Part shown: piece after piece, positions 33,460-43,148 of the stretch
Layout of the letters: every line of letters begins with the position of its first letter
How positions within the stretch are numbered: position 1 is the first letter of the stretch
Source: Pacificispira sp033344895
Lineage (GTDB): Bacteria > Pseudomonadota > Alphaproteobacteria > UBA8366 > Aestuariispiraceae
Direction: 5' to 3'
Length of the DNA: 64,000 nucleotides
NCBI GenBank assembly: GCA_965229685.1
Contig: OZ245920.1
Span: 1,240,001-1,304,000, forward strand
Position numbers and translations under genes: made by a program
Notes under the pieces: model-generated
Database searches by the model: none
What the model was told of the DNA's origin: nothing
Seen by the model: only the letters and a program-made list of their open reading frames with translations

Positions 33460-34404
33460 ATGTCTGCGCGGTCCGCCTCCGTCGCCGCCGCCACCGCCAT
33501 GGGCGGTGCGGGGGCCTATGTGCTGGACCAGTTCCGCGAATTCTACGATGAGGTCATGGTGCTGCGGGATGCGGCCCTGCGGTCGGGTCGCGCCCCAGGA
33601 GACTACGAGAGTTTCGAGGAGGAAGATGCCTCGGACGGTCCGCCCCCGCCGCCGCTGCCGGGTTTCGCCGTTGGACCACCGCCCTTGCCGGGAGAGGCCG
33701 CGCCGCCGCTGCCGGAGCAACCGGTCGACGACGAGGATGAGGGCGAAGACCCTGTGCCGAAGGCAGCCCGTCCGTCCGTTGGGCTTTCGGCGGAGGAAGC
33801 GCTTCAGAAACTTCAGACGCTCCTAGAGATGCAGGCGCTGGAGGCCGGTCATCGGGGCGGCGAATACGGTGTCCTGTACTATCGCGAAGCACAATATGTC
33901 ATGGCTGCCCTGGCGGACGAGATTTTCATCAATCTGGACTGGGCGGGCCGCAACTTCTGGCGCAATGACCTTCTGGAGACGCGGCTCTTTGGCAGCTACA
34001 ACGCCGGTGATGTCGTGTTCAAGCGTCTGGAGAAGCTGCTGCAGACCGGGGATCGCGTTCAGGCCGAAATCGCCGTGGTCTATCTGATGGCCCTGACCCT
34101 CGGCTTTCGCGGACGCTATGCCGGGGGGCGCCACGAAGCGCGGATCGCGGAGTATCGAAAGCAGCTTTACTACTACATTTTCCAGAAGCGTCCGGATCTG
34201 GGCGACCCGGCCACGCGGATCGTGCCGGAGGCTTATCAGCATACCCATGGCAACGTGACTGCGCGTCTGTTGCCGTCTCCAACCCGGTGGTTCTGGGCGC
34301 TGGGGGCTGCTGTGCTGATCTATCTGATCGCATCGCATTTCGTGTTCCACGACGTGATGGCGCCGCTGATCGAGGCGCTGAATCTCGAGGAGCAGAATCG
34401 ATGA
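33460..34404 (+). CDS. tssL: T6SS membrane protein TssL (DotU type, no peptidoglycan-binding domain)
   Basis: 314 residues. A short N-terminal helix (YVLDQFREFYDEVMVLRD) is followed by an unusual acidic Pro-rich insertion (about residues 47-112, with PPPPPLPG and PPPLPGEAAPPLPE runs). The DotU cytoplasmic bundle then runs from about 118 to 255, with the landmarks YREAQYVMAALADEIF and ALTLGFRGRYAGGRH. One transmembrane helix at about 278-297 ends the protein. No OmpA-like or SPOR domain follows the anchor. That makes the adjacent SPOR protein a plausible peptidoglycan anchor. Confidence 0.93.
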   Translation: MSARSASVAAATAMGGAGAYVLDQFREFYDEVMVLRDAALRSGRAPGDYESFEEEDASDGPPPPPLPGFAVGPPPLPGEAAPPLPEQPVDDEDEGEDPVPKAARPSVGLSAEEALQKLQTLLEMQALEAGHRGGEYGVLYYREAQYVMAALADEIFINLDWAGRNFWRNDLLETRLFGSYNAGDVVFKRLEKLLQTGDRVQAEIAVVYLMALTLGFRGRYAGGRHEARIAEYRKQLYYYIFQKRPDLGDPATRIVPEAYQHTHGNVTARLLPSPTRWFWALGAAVLIYLIASHFVFHDVMAPLIEALNLEEQNR

Positions 34405-34420
34405 CCGGGATGCTGCGATC

Positions 34421-37400
34421 ATGAGCATGTGGGACGCCATCCGGGATATTCTGTTCCGCATCACGCCGTACCTGCCCGGCATTGTCGGCTTCCTGGTCTT
34501 TCTGGCGCTGGCGCTCACGGTTTTCCTGATCATCGTCATGCGCCGGATGCGGAAGAAGGATCCGACGGCGGAGGACGGGGACGAGGTCCGTGGCGTGGAT
34601 GACGATCCGGACTATGAGCCGTTTTCGGCCGAACCGGACGACCTGCCGCTGCTGCCGATGCGGAAGAGCTTCCAGCATGCGCTGAAGATACTGCGCCGGC
34701 ACGTGTCCGGACGCGACTGGCGCTATGCCATCCCCTGGTACCTGCTGGTCGGACCTGAGCAGTCCGGGAAATCCTCGCTGATTGCCCATACCGGAATGGA
34801 CCTCCCGGTCGGTCATCCGGCAGAAGACTACGAAGACCTGCGCCCAGCCTGCAAATGGTGGTTCTTTGACCGGGGCGTCGTACTGGACACCGCCGGTACG
34901 CTGATCCGGCAGAAGGACGGTCGCGGGTCGAACACCACGGCCTGGAAGCGGTTTCTTGGCTTTCTGGACCGGTATCGGCCTCGCCGCCCGGTCGACGGCG
35001 TCATTCTGACCATCCCGATTGAGGATTTCCTGGATGAGCAGGGGGCGCTGCGGCCGCCGGAAGACATCGCCCAGCGGGGCGATGCGATCTACAAGAAACT
35101 ATGGCAGGCGCAAAGTCGTCTGGGCCTCAGTTTCCCGGTCTATGTGGTGGTGACAAAGCTGGATCGGTTACCCGGATTCCAGACCCTCGTCGGCGAGTTG
35201 CCCGATCATTCGCTGGCCGACATGCTCGGTTGGGCCAGTCCCTACAGCTTCGAGACCGAGTTTCGCGAACAATGGGTCGACGAAGCGATCGAGACCGTGG
35301 GCACCGGGCTCCAGGCCACCCAGATGGAGATCTTTGCCACGGTGGGCGAAGCGTCGGTCGCCGAGGACATCTATCGGCTGCCGGCGGCGTTCAACGGCCT
35401 GCGCGAACCGCTGCGAAACTATCTGCGCCAGATTTTCAAACCCAGCGTGTACCACGACAGTTTCACGCTGCGCGGCATCTGGTTTACCGGCGACAGCGGT
35501 GTCGAGTTCAGCGACATGGAGCGGCCGGTTCCGGTTCTGTCGGGCGTCTATGGCGGCCCGCGGGCACGCCAGGCCTATCCGGTGTTCCTGCGGGATCTGT
35601 TCGAGACGAAGATCTTTCCGGAGCGCAACATGGCGCGTCCGGTGAAACGGGCCCTGACCGCGCGCAACAAGATGGCGACCGGGGCTCAGGCCGGTGCGCT
35701 TGGCGTGCTTGTCTTCGGTGGTCTCGCTCTGTGGTACCTGCATGCCGACATGCATCACGATGTTCAGACGGTAACGCCGTTCATCGACACCGTCGCGCAG
35801 GATATCCGCGAAGTCCGAGCCAATCAGCGCGCCGGTGATCATGACACGGCCGCAGCGGGGTTCAGCCGTGAACGGGCCCTTGTCCTTCTGGAGGGGATGG
35901 CATCCCTGGATACAGGGTCCTTCCACTCCTTCATCATCCCCTCGTCCTGGTTGGCGGACGTGGATGACCGTGTAGTGCGCGTTACAACCGATGCCTTCAA
36001 CCTGTTCATTCTGCAGGCCATGGGCAATGCCCTGAACGAGCGTGGCGTGTCGATCGCAGCCGGTCGAATTCCGCCCCGCGAAGAAGGTGCTTTCGCAGGC
36101 GATTCAGCGCTGGAACGCGTTGCAGCCTCTCTGTCGGATGCCGAGCGCGGCCGTGCTGCGCCTCGTCTCCTCGACCCGGTCGAGCGCGGCCCGGAATTTG
36201 CCCGTTTGCGCGACTACATGCTGGCTGTCCGGGATTTCGAGTCCGCGGTCGAGCGATACAACGGGCTGACGGAAACCCGAAGCCTCGAAGATGTCCGGCG
36301 CCTTGTCGACTACCTTTTCAACGTCCGGCTTCCGGAGAGCTTCCTTGAAAATTCGGATTTCTACAGCGACGCGCTCAGCGGTTCCAACTATCGGCCGGTG
36401 CCGCTGACGGCATATAGCCGGGAGATCGGTGGTCGCTTCGAAAGCTATATGAATGCGGCGATTGAAGAGCTCTATGCCGGCAATCCCCTGAGGGTTGCCC
36501 TATCAGAACTGGCCGTGATGATGGACGACCTCTCGACCCGTCGTTCGGCCGGTCTGGATGCGCTGCGTGCCTTGCGGCGCAAGATCGCAGATGTGCGGCA
36601 GATGCTGGAGGATCCGAAATATTCCTGGATGGACGACCCGTCCTTTGACCCGGCTGTCGCCTATGCGTCGATTTCGGATCGTATCGGCGGATCCTTGCTG
36701 CTGGGGCCCCAGACGGTGGTCGGGTTCAATGCCGCCCATGAGAACGGTCTGGCGAAACTGCGCGCCGCCTTGCCTGACATCAGGTCCATATCGGTCGGGC
36801 CGTTATTGGATCGTGACGGCGACAGGACGGTACTGCGTCTCGCCCCGCAGGTGACGGAATTCTATGCGGTTGTGGAGGCCCTGTTCCAGCAGCCGTTCAT
36901 GCGCGAAGGCCGATACCAGCCGCTACCGTCACCACCGGTGAGCGGCAGCGCCGTGGAGTGGGATGCCAGGGTGTTGAGCGAGGGGCTGGACCTCGTGGAG
37001 TCCTACGAAAGCTTTGTGCGCGAGGAACTCGATCGTGTGCCGCGCGGGCTGCAGCCGCTGATCCGAACGGCCGGTGGAGAACTGCTGGAGCGTGCGGTGA
37101 ACGACCGTGTCGCATCGGCAATGGTTCGTGCGCGGGGACGGGCGGCGAGTAGCGTCCAATCGGAAGATGCTTTGCGACGGGCGGTCAGCGCCTTTTCGGA
37201 AGCCGGCATGGTTCTGACGGAAATTCTGGGCGCCTATGATGAACTCGGACTGGAGGACAGCTATCTCGACCTGTTGGATCTGAGCGTCGCAACAGCCTTT
37301 GCCATGGTCGAAGAAGCGGATTCGCTGTTTTCCGCCGGGGCTCTGTATGTTCCGCGCGGCGGCGACTTTGACTTCTGGGATGGCACGCCGGGACTAGCGC

Positions 37401-38587
37401 TGACCGCGTTCCGGGCGCGTGATGCCTTCGAACTGCGGGATGTCCTGGCCCAGCAGCGCGCCCGGATCGGTATCATCGCCAATGGTTATGTGAAGCCGAT
37501 TTCCGACTTCCTGTCGGGCCTGGACATTCGCTTGTCGGAGCGTGAGGCGGGGCTGTTGGGCAAATGGCGCCGCATCATCGAGGAACTGCAGAAATACGAG
37601 TTGCAGCAGGCCGACAACACCGTCGCGGAACTGGAACGCTTCATCACCGGGCCTATGCTCGACGTCCGGTTTGCGACCTGCGCGGAAACGCTCGATGCAG
37701 CTGCCACCGAACGGCGGTCGGCGGACTTCTTCCTGGACCGCATCACGCGGCTGAGCCGTGGCATTCGCAGCCGCTGCCTGGATCTGGCCGGGGTCGAGGC
37801 ACAGACCGCCTATTCCGCGATTGCCGATGCGTTCGAGGATTACCTTGCAGGACGCTATCCCTTCACGCTGACGCCCTATGAGGCGGATATGCGAGAAGCA
37901 TCACCACGGGACCTTCGTGCCTTCTTCGCCCGTTACGACCGCGAGGTGGAGGCGGCGCGACTGGCACTGGAGCAGGCCGACGATCTGGGATTCAGTCGTG
38001 ACCGGGCCCTGGAATTCGTGACGCGAATGGACCGAATTCGCGACCTGTTCGGCCCGTGGCTGGCCTCGAGCGGCGGGGAGGACACGCCCGTCTTCAACCT
38101 GGATGTCAGCTTCCGCGTCAATCGCGGCCGGGAAGTCGGGGGCGATCAGGTTATCGATTGGCAGTTGTCGTCGGGGCCGGACACGGTGACGCTGCGAGGA
38201 GAGAAGAAGCCCCTGCGATGGAGTCTGGGCGAAGCGATCTCTCTGCGACTGCGCTGGGCGGAGAATTCGACCCGAATTCCAGCCATCGCGGTGGATCAGC
38301 CGCATATCCGGGTCGACGGCCGTCGTGTCGAGATCGTATATGACAATCTCTGGTCGCTGATGGATCTGATCCGTCGGCACCGGTCGGGATCGGATGATTT
38401 CGCCGAGTTTGTTGATTCCAGACCGCATACCCTGCGGGTCGAGATTCCGACAAGGCCGGTTGACGGTGGCTCGATCGAGCCGGCGAGGCTGTTCCTCAGG
38501 GTGGAGCTTTCGACCTTGCTTGAAGGGCAGCCGGTGCCGCTAGTGATGACGCCGTTTCCCTACGAAGCCCCGCGCCTGGAGCCCTGA
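34421..38587 (+). CDS. tssM: T6SS membrane core protein TssM (IcmF)
   Basis: 1388 residues, somewhat longer than the common 1100-1200. N-terminal membrane helices lie within about 14-42 and another at about 423-445. The cytoplasmic domain between has a Walker A motif with K117 (GPEQSGKSSL) and the DTAGT-type motif VVLDTAGTLIRQ, so NTP binding is likely retained. The very long periplasmic part ends with the beta-rich C-terminal domain (LSSGPDTVTLRGEKKPLRWSLGE near residue 1250) that contacts TssJ. It starts 17 bp after the tssL stop. Confidence 0.95.
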   Translation: MSMWDAIRDILFRITPYLPGIVGFLVFLALALTVFLIIVMRRMRKKDPTAEDGDEVRGVDDDPDYEPFSAEPDDLPLLPMRKSFQHALKILRRHVSGRDWRYAIPWYLLVGPEQSGKSSLIAHTGMDLPVGHPAEDYEDLRPACKWWFFDRGVVLDTAGTLIRQKDGRGSNTTAWKRFLGFLDRYRPRRPVDGVILTIPIEDFLDEQGALRPPEDIAQRGDAIYKKLWQAQSRLGLSFPVYVVVTKLDRLPGFQTLVGELPDHSLADMLGWASPYSFETEFREQWVDEAIETVGTGLQATQMEIFATVGEASVAEDIYRLPAAFNGLREPLRNYLRQIFKPSVYHDSFTLRGIWFTGDSGVEFSDMERPVPVLSGVYGGPRARQAYPVFLRDLFETKIFPERNMARPVKRALTARNKMATGAQAGALGVLVFGGLALWYLHADMHHDVQTVTPFIDTVAQDIREVRANQRAGDHDTAAAGFSRERALVLLEGMASLDTGSFHSFIIPSSWLADVDDRVVRVTTDAFNLFILQAMGNALNERGVSIAAGRIPPREEGAFAGDSALERVAASLSDAERGRAAPRLLDPVERGPEFARLRDYMLAVRDFESAVERYNGLTETRSLEDVRRLVDYLFNVRLPESFLENSDFYSDALSGSNYRPVPLTAYSREIGGRFESYMNAAIEELYAGNPLRVALSELAVMMDDLSTRRSAGLDALRALRRKIADVRQMLEDPKYSWMDDPSFDPAVAYASISDRIGGSLLLGPQTVVGFNAAHENGLAKLRAALPDIRSISVGPLLDRDGDRTVLRLAPQVTEFYAVVEALFQQPFMREGRYQPLPSPPVSGSAVEWDARVLSEGLDLVESYESFVREELDRVPRGLQPLIRTAGGELLERAVNDRVASAMVRARGRAASSVQSEDALRRAVSAFSEAGMVLTEILGAYDELGLEDSYLDLLDLSVATAFAMVEEADSLFSAGALYVPRGGDFDFWDGTPGLALTAFRARDAFELRDVLAQQRARIGIIANGYVKPISDFLSGLDIRLSEREAGLLGKWRRIIEELQKYELQQADNTVAELERFITGPMLDVRFATCAETLDAAATERRSADFFLDRITRLSRGIRSRCLDLAGVEAQTAYSAIADAFEDYLAGRYPFTLTPYEADMREASPRDLRAFFARYDREVEAARLALEQADDLGFSRDRALEFVTRMDRIRDLFGPWLASSGGEDTPVFNLDVSFRVNRGREVGGDQVIDWQLSSGPDTVTLRGEKKPLRWSLGEAISLRLRWAENSTRIPAIAVDQPHIRVDGRRVEIVYDNLWSLMDLIRRHRSGSDDFAEFVDSRPHTLRVEIPTRPVDGGSIEPARLFLRVELSTLLEGQPVPLVMTPFPYEAPRLEP

Positions 38588-38590
38588 GGA

Positions 38591-39775
38591 ATGAGTGACG
38601 CCGCCGAAGAGACCGAAGGGGACGCCCCTGCCGAACCGCCGCCGGAGGTGGTGGACGACGGGCCGCCCGAAGCGCTGCTGACGCCGCTGCCGGGGGACGC
38701 GCCTTGCGGCGAGAACCTGCGGTACGAAGGAACCTTCGACGCCATCCGGGAACACCGCCGCGACGAGGATCCGAACCTGCCGCAAGGGGTATGGGAAACC
38801 GAGGTGAAGCGCGCGGACTGGCCGGCCGTCGAGCGCCTGTGCCAGGATGCCTTGTCGAAAAAGAGCAAGGATCTTCATCTCGCGCTCTGGCTCACCGAGG
38901 CCTGGACGCATCAGCAGGGCCTGCGCGGATTTCGACGGGGAATCGATCTTACCTGTTCCCTGATTGAGGATTTCTGGGCCGACATCCATCCGAAGATCGA
39001 CGAGGACGGAGACCTGGATTACCGGCTGGGGCCGCTGCGCTGGGCGTCTGAGCAGTTTCCTGTGATGCTGCGCCTGGTGAAGATCACGGCACCGACCGGC
39101 GCCGATGCGCAGCCAATGAGCCTCAAGAACTGGGAGGACGTGCTTCGGATCGAGAATCTGAAACAGCGCGACCCTAACGCTGCCGCCAAGGAGCAGAAGC
39201 GCTATTTCAACCGCACCCAGTTCGAGACCTCGGTCGAACTGACGCCGGTGGACTACTACATCCACATGGTCGGCGTGGCGGAAGCCTGTCTGGGAGAACT
39301 GGAGCGTCTGGACCTTTTGCTGGAGGAGCATTGCCCCAAGGAATCGCCCTCCCTCGCGAGAATTCGAACGGTTCTGCAGGACATTGAAGGCCGGTCACGG
39401 GGCTGGATGGAACAGAAGGGCGGCACATTGCCGGGCGATGCCGAGGACGCGGCGGACGTCGCCGAAACGGGCGAGACCGACGGAGAGGAGACAACTGCCA
39501 TGGCGAGCGATGTGAAAACGCCGCCGGCCACCGGTCCCGCGGGGCCGATACAGAGCCGGGCAGAGGCCTATCAGCGCCTGAGCGAGGCGGCGGACTACCT
39601 TATCCGGACCGAGCCGCACAGCCCCGTCCCCTACCTGGTTAAACGGGCCGTGACCTGGGGAAACATGAGCTTCGGCGAGTTGCTGATCGAGCTGGTCGAA
39701 GGCGGCGGCGATCACCAACGGGTCCTGCGTCTGCTGGGCCTCGATGCCGTCGGAAAGAAGAACAAGGAGGGCTGA
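38591..39775 (+). CDS. tssA: T6SS assembly protein TssA (ImpA family)
   Basis: 394 residues. The ImpA_N domain (about 28-155) has the signature PLPGDAPCGENLRYE, then WPAVERLCQDALSKKSKDLHLALWLTEA and FWADIHP. The C-terminus ends in SPVPYLVKRAVTWGNMSFGELLIELV, as in short TssA proteins, and an Ala/Asp/Glu-rich linker (about 275-310) joins them. TssA primes and caps the tail during sheath growth. It begins 3 bp after tssM and is the last T6SS gene; the next gene converges on it. Confidence 0.93.
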   Translation: MSDAAEETEGDAPAEPPPEVVDDGPPEALLTPLPGDAPCGENLRYEGTFDAIREHRRDEDPNLPQGVWETEVKRADWPAVERLCQDALSKKSKDLHLALWLTEAWTHQQGLRGFRRGIDLTCSLIEDFWADIHPKIDEDGDLDYRLGPLRWASEQFPVMLRLVKITAPTGADAQPMSLKNWEDVLRIENLKQRDPNAAAKEQKRYFNRTQFETSVELTPVDYYIHMVGVAEACLGELERLDLLLEEHCPKESPSLARIRTVLQDIEGRSRGWMEQKGGTLPGDAEDAADVAETGETDGEETTAMASDVKTPPATGPAGPIQSRAEAYQRLSEAADYLIRTEPHSPVPYLVKRAVTWGNMSFGELLIELVEGGGDHQRVLRLLGLDAVGKKNKEG

Positions 39776-40573
39776 TCAGGCCGGCCGCCAGTCGATGCAG
39801 GTCTGCAGGAAACCCTGCAGGTGGGGGCGGACCTTGTTCGCCAGATCGATGCGATACGGCCAGGGTGGGCCCTCGCTCATATAGGTTGCCTGGCTGAGTT
39901 CAAGCTGGATCGCGTGGACACCGTTCTCCGGATCGCCGTAGTTCCGGGTGATGAAGCCACCCTTGAACCGGCCGTTCAGAACGGTGGTGTAGTCCGGCGC
40001 TGCGGCCTCCGCCTTCGCCAGAACGGCATTGGCCAGGGTTTCGTCACAGCTCTGACCGCCATTTGTGCCCAGGTTGAAATCCGGCAGCTTGCCGTCAAAC
40101 AGGCGCGGCACTTCGGAGGCTATCGAATGCGCGTCCCATAGGACCGCGTGCCCGTGCATCTCGCGAAGGCGGTCGAGTTCTTCCCGCAGGGCCGTGTGAT
40201 AGGGCTGCCAGTACCCGGTCACACGGGCCATGACTTCCGAGACATCCGGATCGATGTCGTCGCGATAAATCGGTTCGCCGTTGAACGTGTCGACCGGGGT
40301 CAGTCCGGTTGTCGTCTGTCCGGGATATAGGCTCTCGTCGTTTTGCGGGCGATTGAGGTCCACGACATAGCGCGAGTAATGCGCGATCAGGATCGACGCG
40401 CCGAGGCTGGCGGCAAAGTCATACAGGGTGTGGACATGCCAGTCGGTGTCCGGCACGGGCTTCGCGGCGTCCGAAAGCCGCTCGGCAATATCCGGGGGAA
40501 CGGCCGTTCCGGCGTGCGGAACGCTGACGAGAAGCGGCGTCTTGCCGCGATGCAAAGTGTAGATGTCCGACAT
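39776..40573 (-). CDS. hutG: N-formylglutamate deformylase
   Basis: 265 residues from ATG 40573. Family landmarks include LLVSVPHAGTAVPPDIAERL near the N-terminus (His in the metal site), DTDWHVHTLYDF, VVDLNRPQND, AVLWDAHSIASEVPRLF and NGRFKGGFITRNYGDP. It hydrolyses N-formyl-L-glutamate to glutamate and formate in the long histidine-degradation route, but no other hut gene is adjacent. It converges on tssA. Confidence 0.88.
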   Translation of the reverse strand: MSDIYTLHRGKTPLLVSVPHAGTAVPPDIAERLSDAAKPVPDTDWHVHTLYDFAASLGASILIAHYSRYVVDLNRPQNDESLYPGQTTTGLTPVDTFNGEPIYRDDIDPDVSEVMARVTGYWQPYHTALREELDRLREMHGHAVLWDAHSIASEVPRLFDGKLPDFNLGTNGGQSCDETLANAVLAKAEAAAPDYTTVLNGRFKGGFITRNYGDPENGVHAIQLELSQATYMSEGPPWPYRIDLANKVRPHLQGFLQTCIDWRPA

Positions 40574-40630
40574 GGGCCGCAGATTAGTCCGTCCGGTCTT
40601 GCACACAAGCGGGAAGTGGCCTCGATGGTG

Positions 40631-41557
40631 CTATTCCGCGACCGACAGCCGGGCAATCACGGGACGGTGGTCCGATCCGATATTGGGGCCGACCTTGTAA
40701 GATCGGACGGCCACGCGCGGGCCGACCAGAATGTGATCCAGCCTCAGGCCCAGGCCCGGCAGGGCGGAAAGCCATGTGTTCACCCAGCCGATACCCGGCG
40801 CCGCGTCTTTGAGGCCGGTATTGTCCAGCAGACGTGCGTAATGCGGGGACCAGGGCGTGGTGTTCAGATCACCCAGCAGGACGTCCGGCAGGATGTCGGG
40901 CGATTCCGCCATGATTTCGGCGAACTGCCGGGATTGGGCATTAAACGGGGAAAGGCCGTCCGGATGCGGGGCATGTACCGCGATGATCGTTGCGCAGGCA
41001 TGCGGGCAGGCCTCAAGGCTGGCCCAGGGAAAGTTTTGATCCGGCAGCGTGTCGCGGACTTCCGGTGCGGGCTGCCGACCGCGCACGCCGATCAGGATGG
41101 AGAACAGCCGGTTCGGATCGCCTGCCCAGGCGAAGTGGTGATCGCGCAGCCGGGTCCGTAGTCGTGTTTCGACCGGCTTCGTGACCTCCGTCAGCACGAC
41201 GATGTCCGGATCGGTTTCATCCAGCAGCGTGCCGAAGGACAGGGGATCGACCTTGTCGCCATGAAGGTTGGCGGCCAGAACGGTGATGTCAGAAGGCTGT
41301 GCGTGGCCCTCCGCGACCGGCGCAGACCGCGCCAGATGCTGCCCCATGGGCCAGGCATTCAGAACACAGACCGCCAGGGCGGCGGCCTGAATTCTGCGAT
41401 TGCTGCGCCAGGTGGCCAGAACCGCCACCAGGACCGCCAGCCCCAGAATCTGGATGCGCCAATGAGACAGCAGTTCCAACGTATCGGAGAACGGACCGCC
41501 GAAACTCAAGAAGGTCAGGATCGCGATTGCCAGAACCGCGAGACGCGCGGACGCCAC
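40631..41557 (-). CDS. Membrane-anchored endonuclease/exonuclease/phosphatase-family protein
   Basis: 308 residues from a GTG start. Two N-terminal hydrophobic helices (about 4-22 and 33-50, perhaps a third at 57-72) precede an EEP domain. Catalytic-type motifs are AANLH, VVLTEV (metal-binding Glu), VHAPHPD, LLGDLNTTPWS (Asp/Asn) and the C-terminal GSDHRPVIARL (Asp-His). The domain probably faces the periplasm. Substrate is unknown; the family covers nucleases and lipid or sugar phosphatases. Confidence 0.85.
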   Translation of the reverse strand: MASARLAVLAIAILTFLSFGGPFSDTLELLSHWRIQILGLAVLVAVLATWRSNRRIQAAALAVCVLNAWPMGQHLARSAPVAEGHAQPSDITVLAANLHGDKVDPLSFGTLLDETDPDIVVLTEVTKPVETRLRTRLRDHHFAWAGDPNRLFSILIGVRGRQPAPEVRDTLPDQNFPWASLEACPHACATIIAVHAPHPDGLSPFNAQSRQFAEIMAESPDILPDVLLGDLNTTPWSPHYARLLDNTGLKDAAPGIGWVNTWLSALPGLGLRLDHILVGPRVAVRSYKVGPNIGSDHRPVIARLSVAE

Positions 41558-41567
41558 CGGGAGGTAC

Positions 41568-42230
41568 TCAGGCCAGTGTCCGTTCCAGGAAGGCTATGCT
41601 GCGGTCCCAGCTCAGCTCCGCGGCGGACCTGTCATAGACCTCTCGGGTATCGTTGAAGAATCCGTGTTCGCCTTCGTAGTCGTAGATCTCCACCGGGGTT
41701 TCGACCGCCGCCATGTCGTTCTTGAGGGCCGCAACGGCGGCAGGCGTACACCAGTCGTCCTGGGTTGCGAAATGCCCCATGAACGGAACCCGCATTGCCG
41801 CGGGATCGGCCACTTCCTTGGGCGGGATGCCGTAATAGCAGACCGCGGAGTCGCATTCTGGAAGTTTGACCCCAGCAATGATGGTCAGCGCGCCGCCCAT
41901 GCAGAAGCCGAGGACCGCCGCCTTGCCGCCATCGGATTTCAGATACTGCAGCGCGCCGCGAATGTCCTGATTGGCCGCACCGGGGAAATCCAGGCCGGAC
42001 ATCATGTGGTTCGCCTCGTCGGGATCCTTCGTCACACGGCCTTCGAACAGGTCCGGCGCCAATGTCGTGAAGCCGGCCTTCGCAAACCGGTCGGCGACGC
42101 CCTTGATCTGGTCATTGAGACCCCACCATTCCTGGATCAGGACGATGGACCCTTTCGGCGATTCCGCCTTCGCCAGATATCCCTTGGCGCGGCTCCCGTC
42201 CGGGCACGGATAGTCGATCATGTCACCCAT
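41568..42230 (-). CDS. Dienelactone hydrolase family protein
   Basis: 220 residues from ATG 42230. The triad fits C110 (GFCMGG), an Asp at 158-159 (ATQDDW) and H189 (EGEHGFFN), as in carboxymethylenebutenolidase. The QEWWGLN segment supplies the conserved Glu. It hydrolyses dienelactone in chlorocatechol routes in characterised members, but many homologues act on other esters. It is close to, but outside, the aromatic-CoA cluster. Confidence 0.88.
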   Translation of the reverse strand: MGDMIDYPCPDGSRAKGYLAKAESPKGSIVLIQEWWGLNDQIKGVADRFAKAGFTTLAPDLFEGRVTKDPDEANHMMSGLDFPGAANQDIRGALQYLKSDGGKAAVLGFCMGGALTIIAGVKLPECDSAVCYYGIPPKEVADPAAMRVPFMGHFATQDDWCTPAAVAALKNDMAAVETPVEIYDYEGEHGFFNDTREVYDRSAAELSWDRSIAFLERTLA

Positions 42231-42297
42231 TGCATTTTCTCCCAGTTTCAAGGGTTCGCCTCCCAAGATAGAAGCCGTCCGCCGATCTGTGTAGGGG

Positions 42298-42765
42298 TCA
42301 GTCGAGATAGTCCAGGGGCAGGGCGGTCGTCGTCTTGATCTCCTCCATGGCGAAACTGGAGGAGACGTCCGACAGGTCGATCTTGGAAATCAACCGCTTG
42401 TAGAAGGCATCATAGGCCGGAATGTCCGGGACGACGACTTTCATCAGATAATCGACATCGCCGCTCATCCGATGAAACTCGACGACCTCCGGCATGTCCC
42501 GAACGGCGCCGGCAAACTTGTCCAGCCAGTCGGCGGCATGGGATCGCGTCTTTACCGCCACAAAAACCGTCGTCGCGACCCCAAGCCGTTCGCGATCCAG
42601 AAGGGCGACCCGCTTCTTGATATAGCCGGCGCTTTCCAGATGCCGGACCCGGCGCCAGCACGGCGTTGTCGAAAGGCCGACACGGTCCGCGAGGTCGGCG
42701 GTCGACAGGGATGCATCCTGCTGCAGTTCCTGGAGGATGCGCCGATCAATCGAGTCGAGAGCCAT
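42298..42765 (-). CDS. Lrp/AsnC-family transcriptional regulator
   Basis: 155 residues. The N-terminal helix-turn-helix (LDSIDRRILQELQQDASLSTADLADRVGLS) is followed by the RAM ligand-binding domain with the GDVDYLMKVVV core. Such proteins form octamers that sense amino acids. It is divergent from a DUF6356 gene. An imperfect inverted repeat (42817-42852) in the gap could be its autoregulatory site. Confidence 0.93.
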   Translation of the reverse strand: MALDSIDRRILQELQQDASLSTADLADRVGLSTTPCWRRVRHLESAGYIKKRVALLDRERLGVATTVFVAVKTRSHAADWLDKFAGAVRDMPEVVEFHRMSGDVDYLMKVVVPDIPAYDAFYKRLISKIDLSDVSSSFAMEEIKTTTALPLDYLD

Positions 42766-42816
42766 AGAATGAAACGCTCGAAAAATTAACAAGATTAGAA
42801 AAAAATATCACGAAAT

Positions 42817-42852
42817 GGGAAAAATGTCAGCATGTTTGAAATCCATTTTCCC
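42817..42852. promoter_or_regulatory. Imperfect inverted repeat in the lrp-like/DUF6356 divergent promoter
   Basis: GGGAAAAATG at 42817-42826 and CATTTTCCC at 42844-42852 form an AT-centred inverted repeat with one bulge. It is a plausible Lrp/AsnC operator because such regulators commonly bind AT-rich dyads in their own promoters. Confidence 0.35.
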
Positions 42853-42895
42853 GAAACCTGAGGCATGATTACAGGGTCGAAGCAAGGGGATGAAT

Positions 42896-43144
42896 ATGTT
42901 GCACAGTGCCTTTACCAAACACCCGGCCTCTGTCGGGGAAACCTACACCGAGCATATGGGAACGGCTTTCAGCTTTGCCGGCCCGTTGCTGCTGGCTGGA
43001 CTGTGCTGCGTCGTTCATGCGTTTCTGCCCTTCGCCTTCGAAAAGACCGGCAGCCGGATGATCACGCGTCTTCATGACCGGATGGTCGCCAACCGGGTCA
43101 AGCCGCACAACATGGACAAGGTGGTGGCGCAGCCCGCCGAATGA
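42896..43144 (+). CDS. Small membrane protein of the DUF6356 family
   Basis: 82 residues starting MLHSAFTKHPASVGETYTEH, the conserved opening of this family, followed by one hydrophobic segment (about residues 26-46) and a basic tail. The ATG at 42896 is preferred over 42890 because AAGGGG then sits 6 nt upstream. Function unknown. It is divergent from the Lrp/AsnC gene and may be regulated by it. Confidence 0.7.
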   Translation: MLHSAFTKHPASVGETYTEHMGTAFSFAGPLLLAGLCCVVHAFLPFAFEKTGSRMITRLHDRMVANRVKPHNMDKVVAQPAE

Positions 43145-43148
43145 TCGA

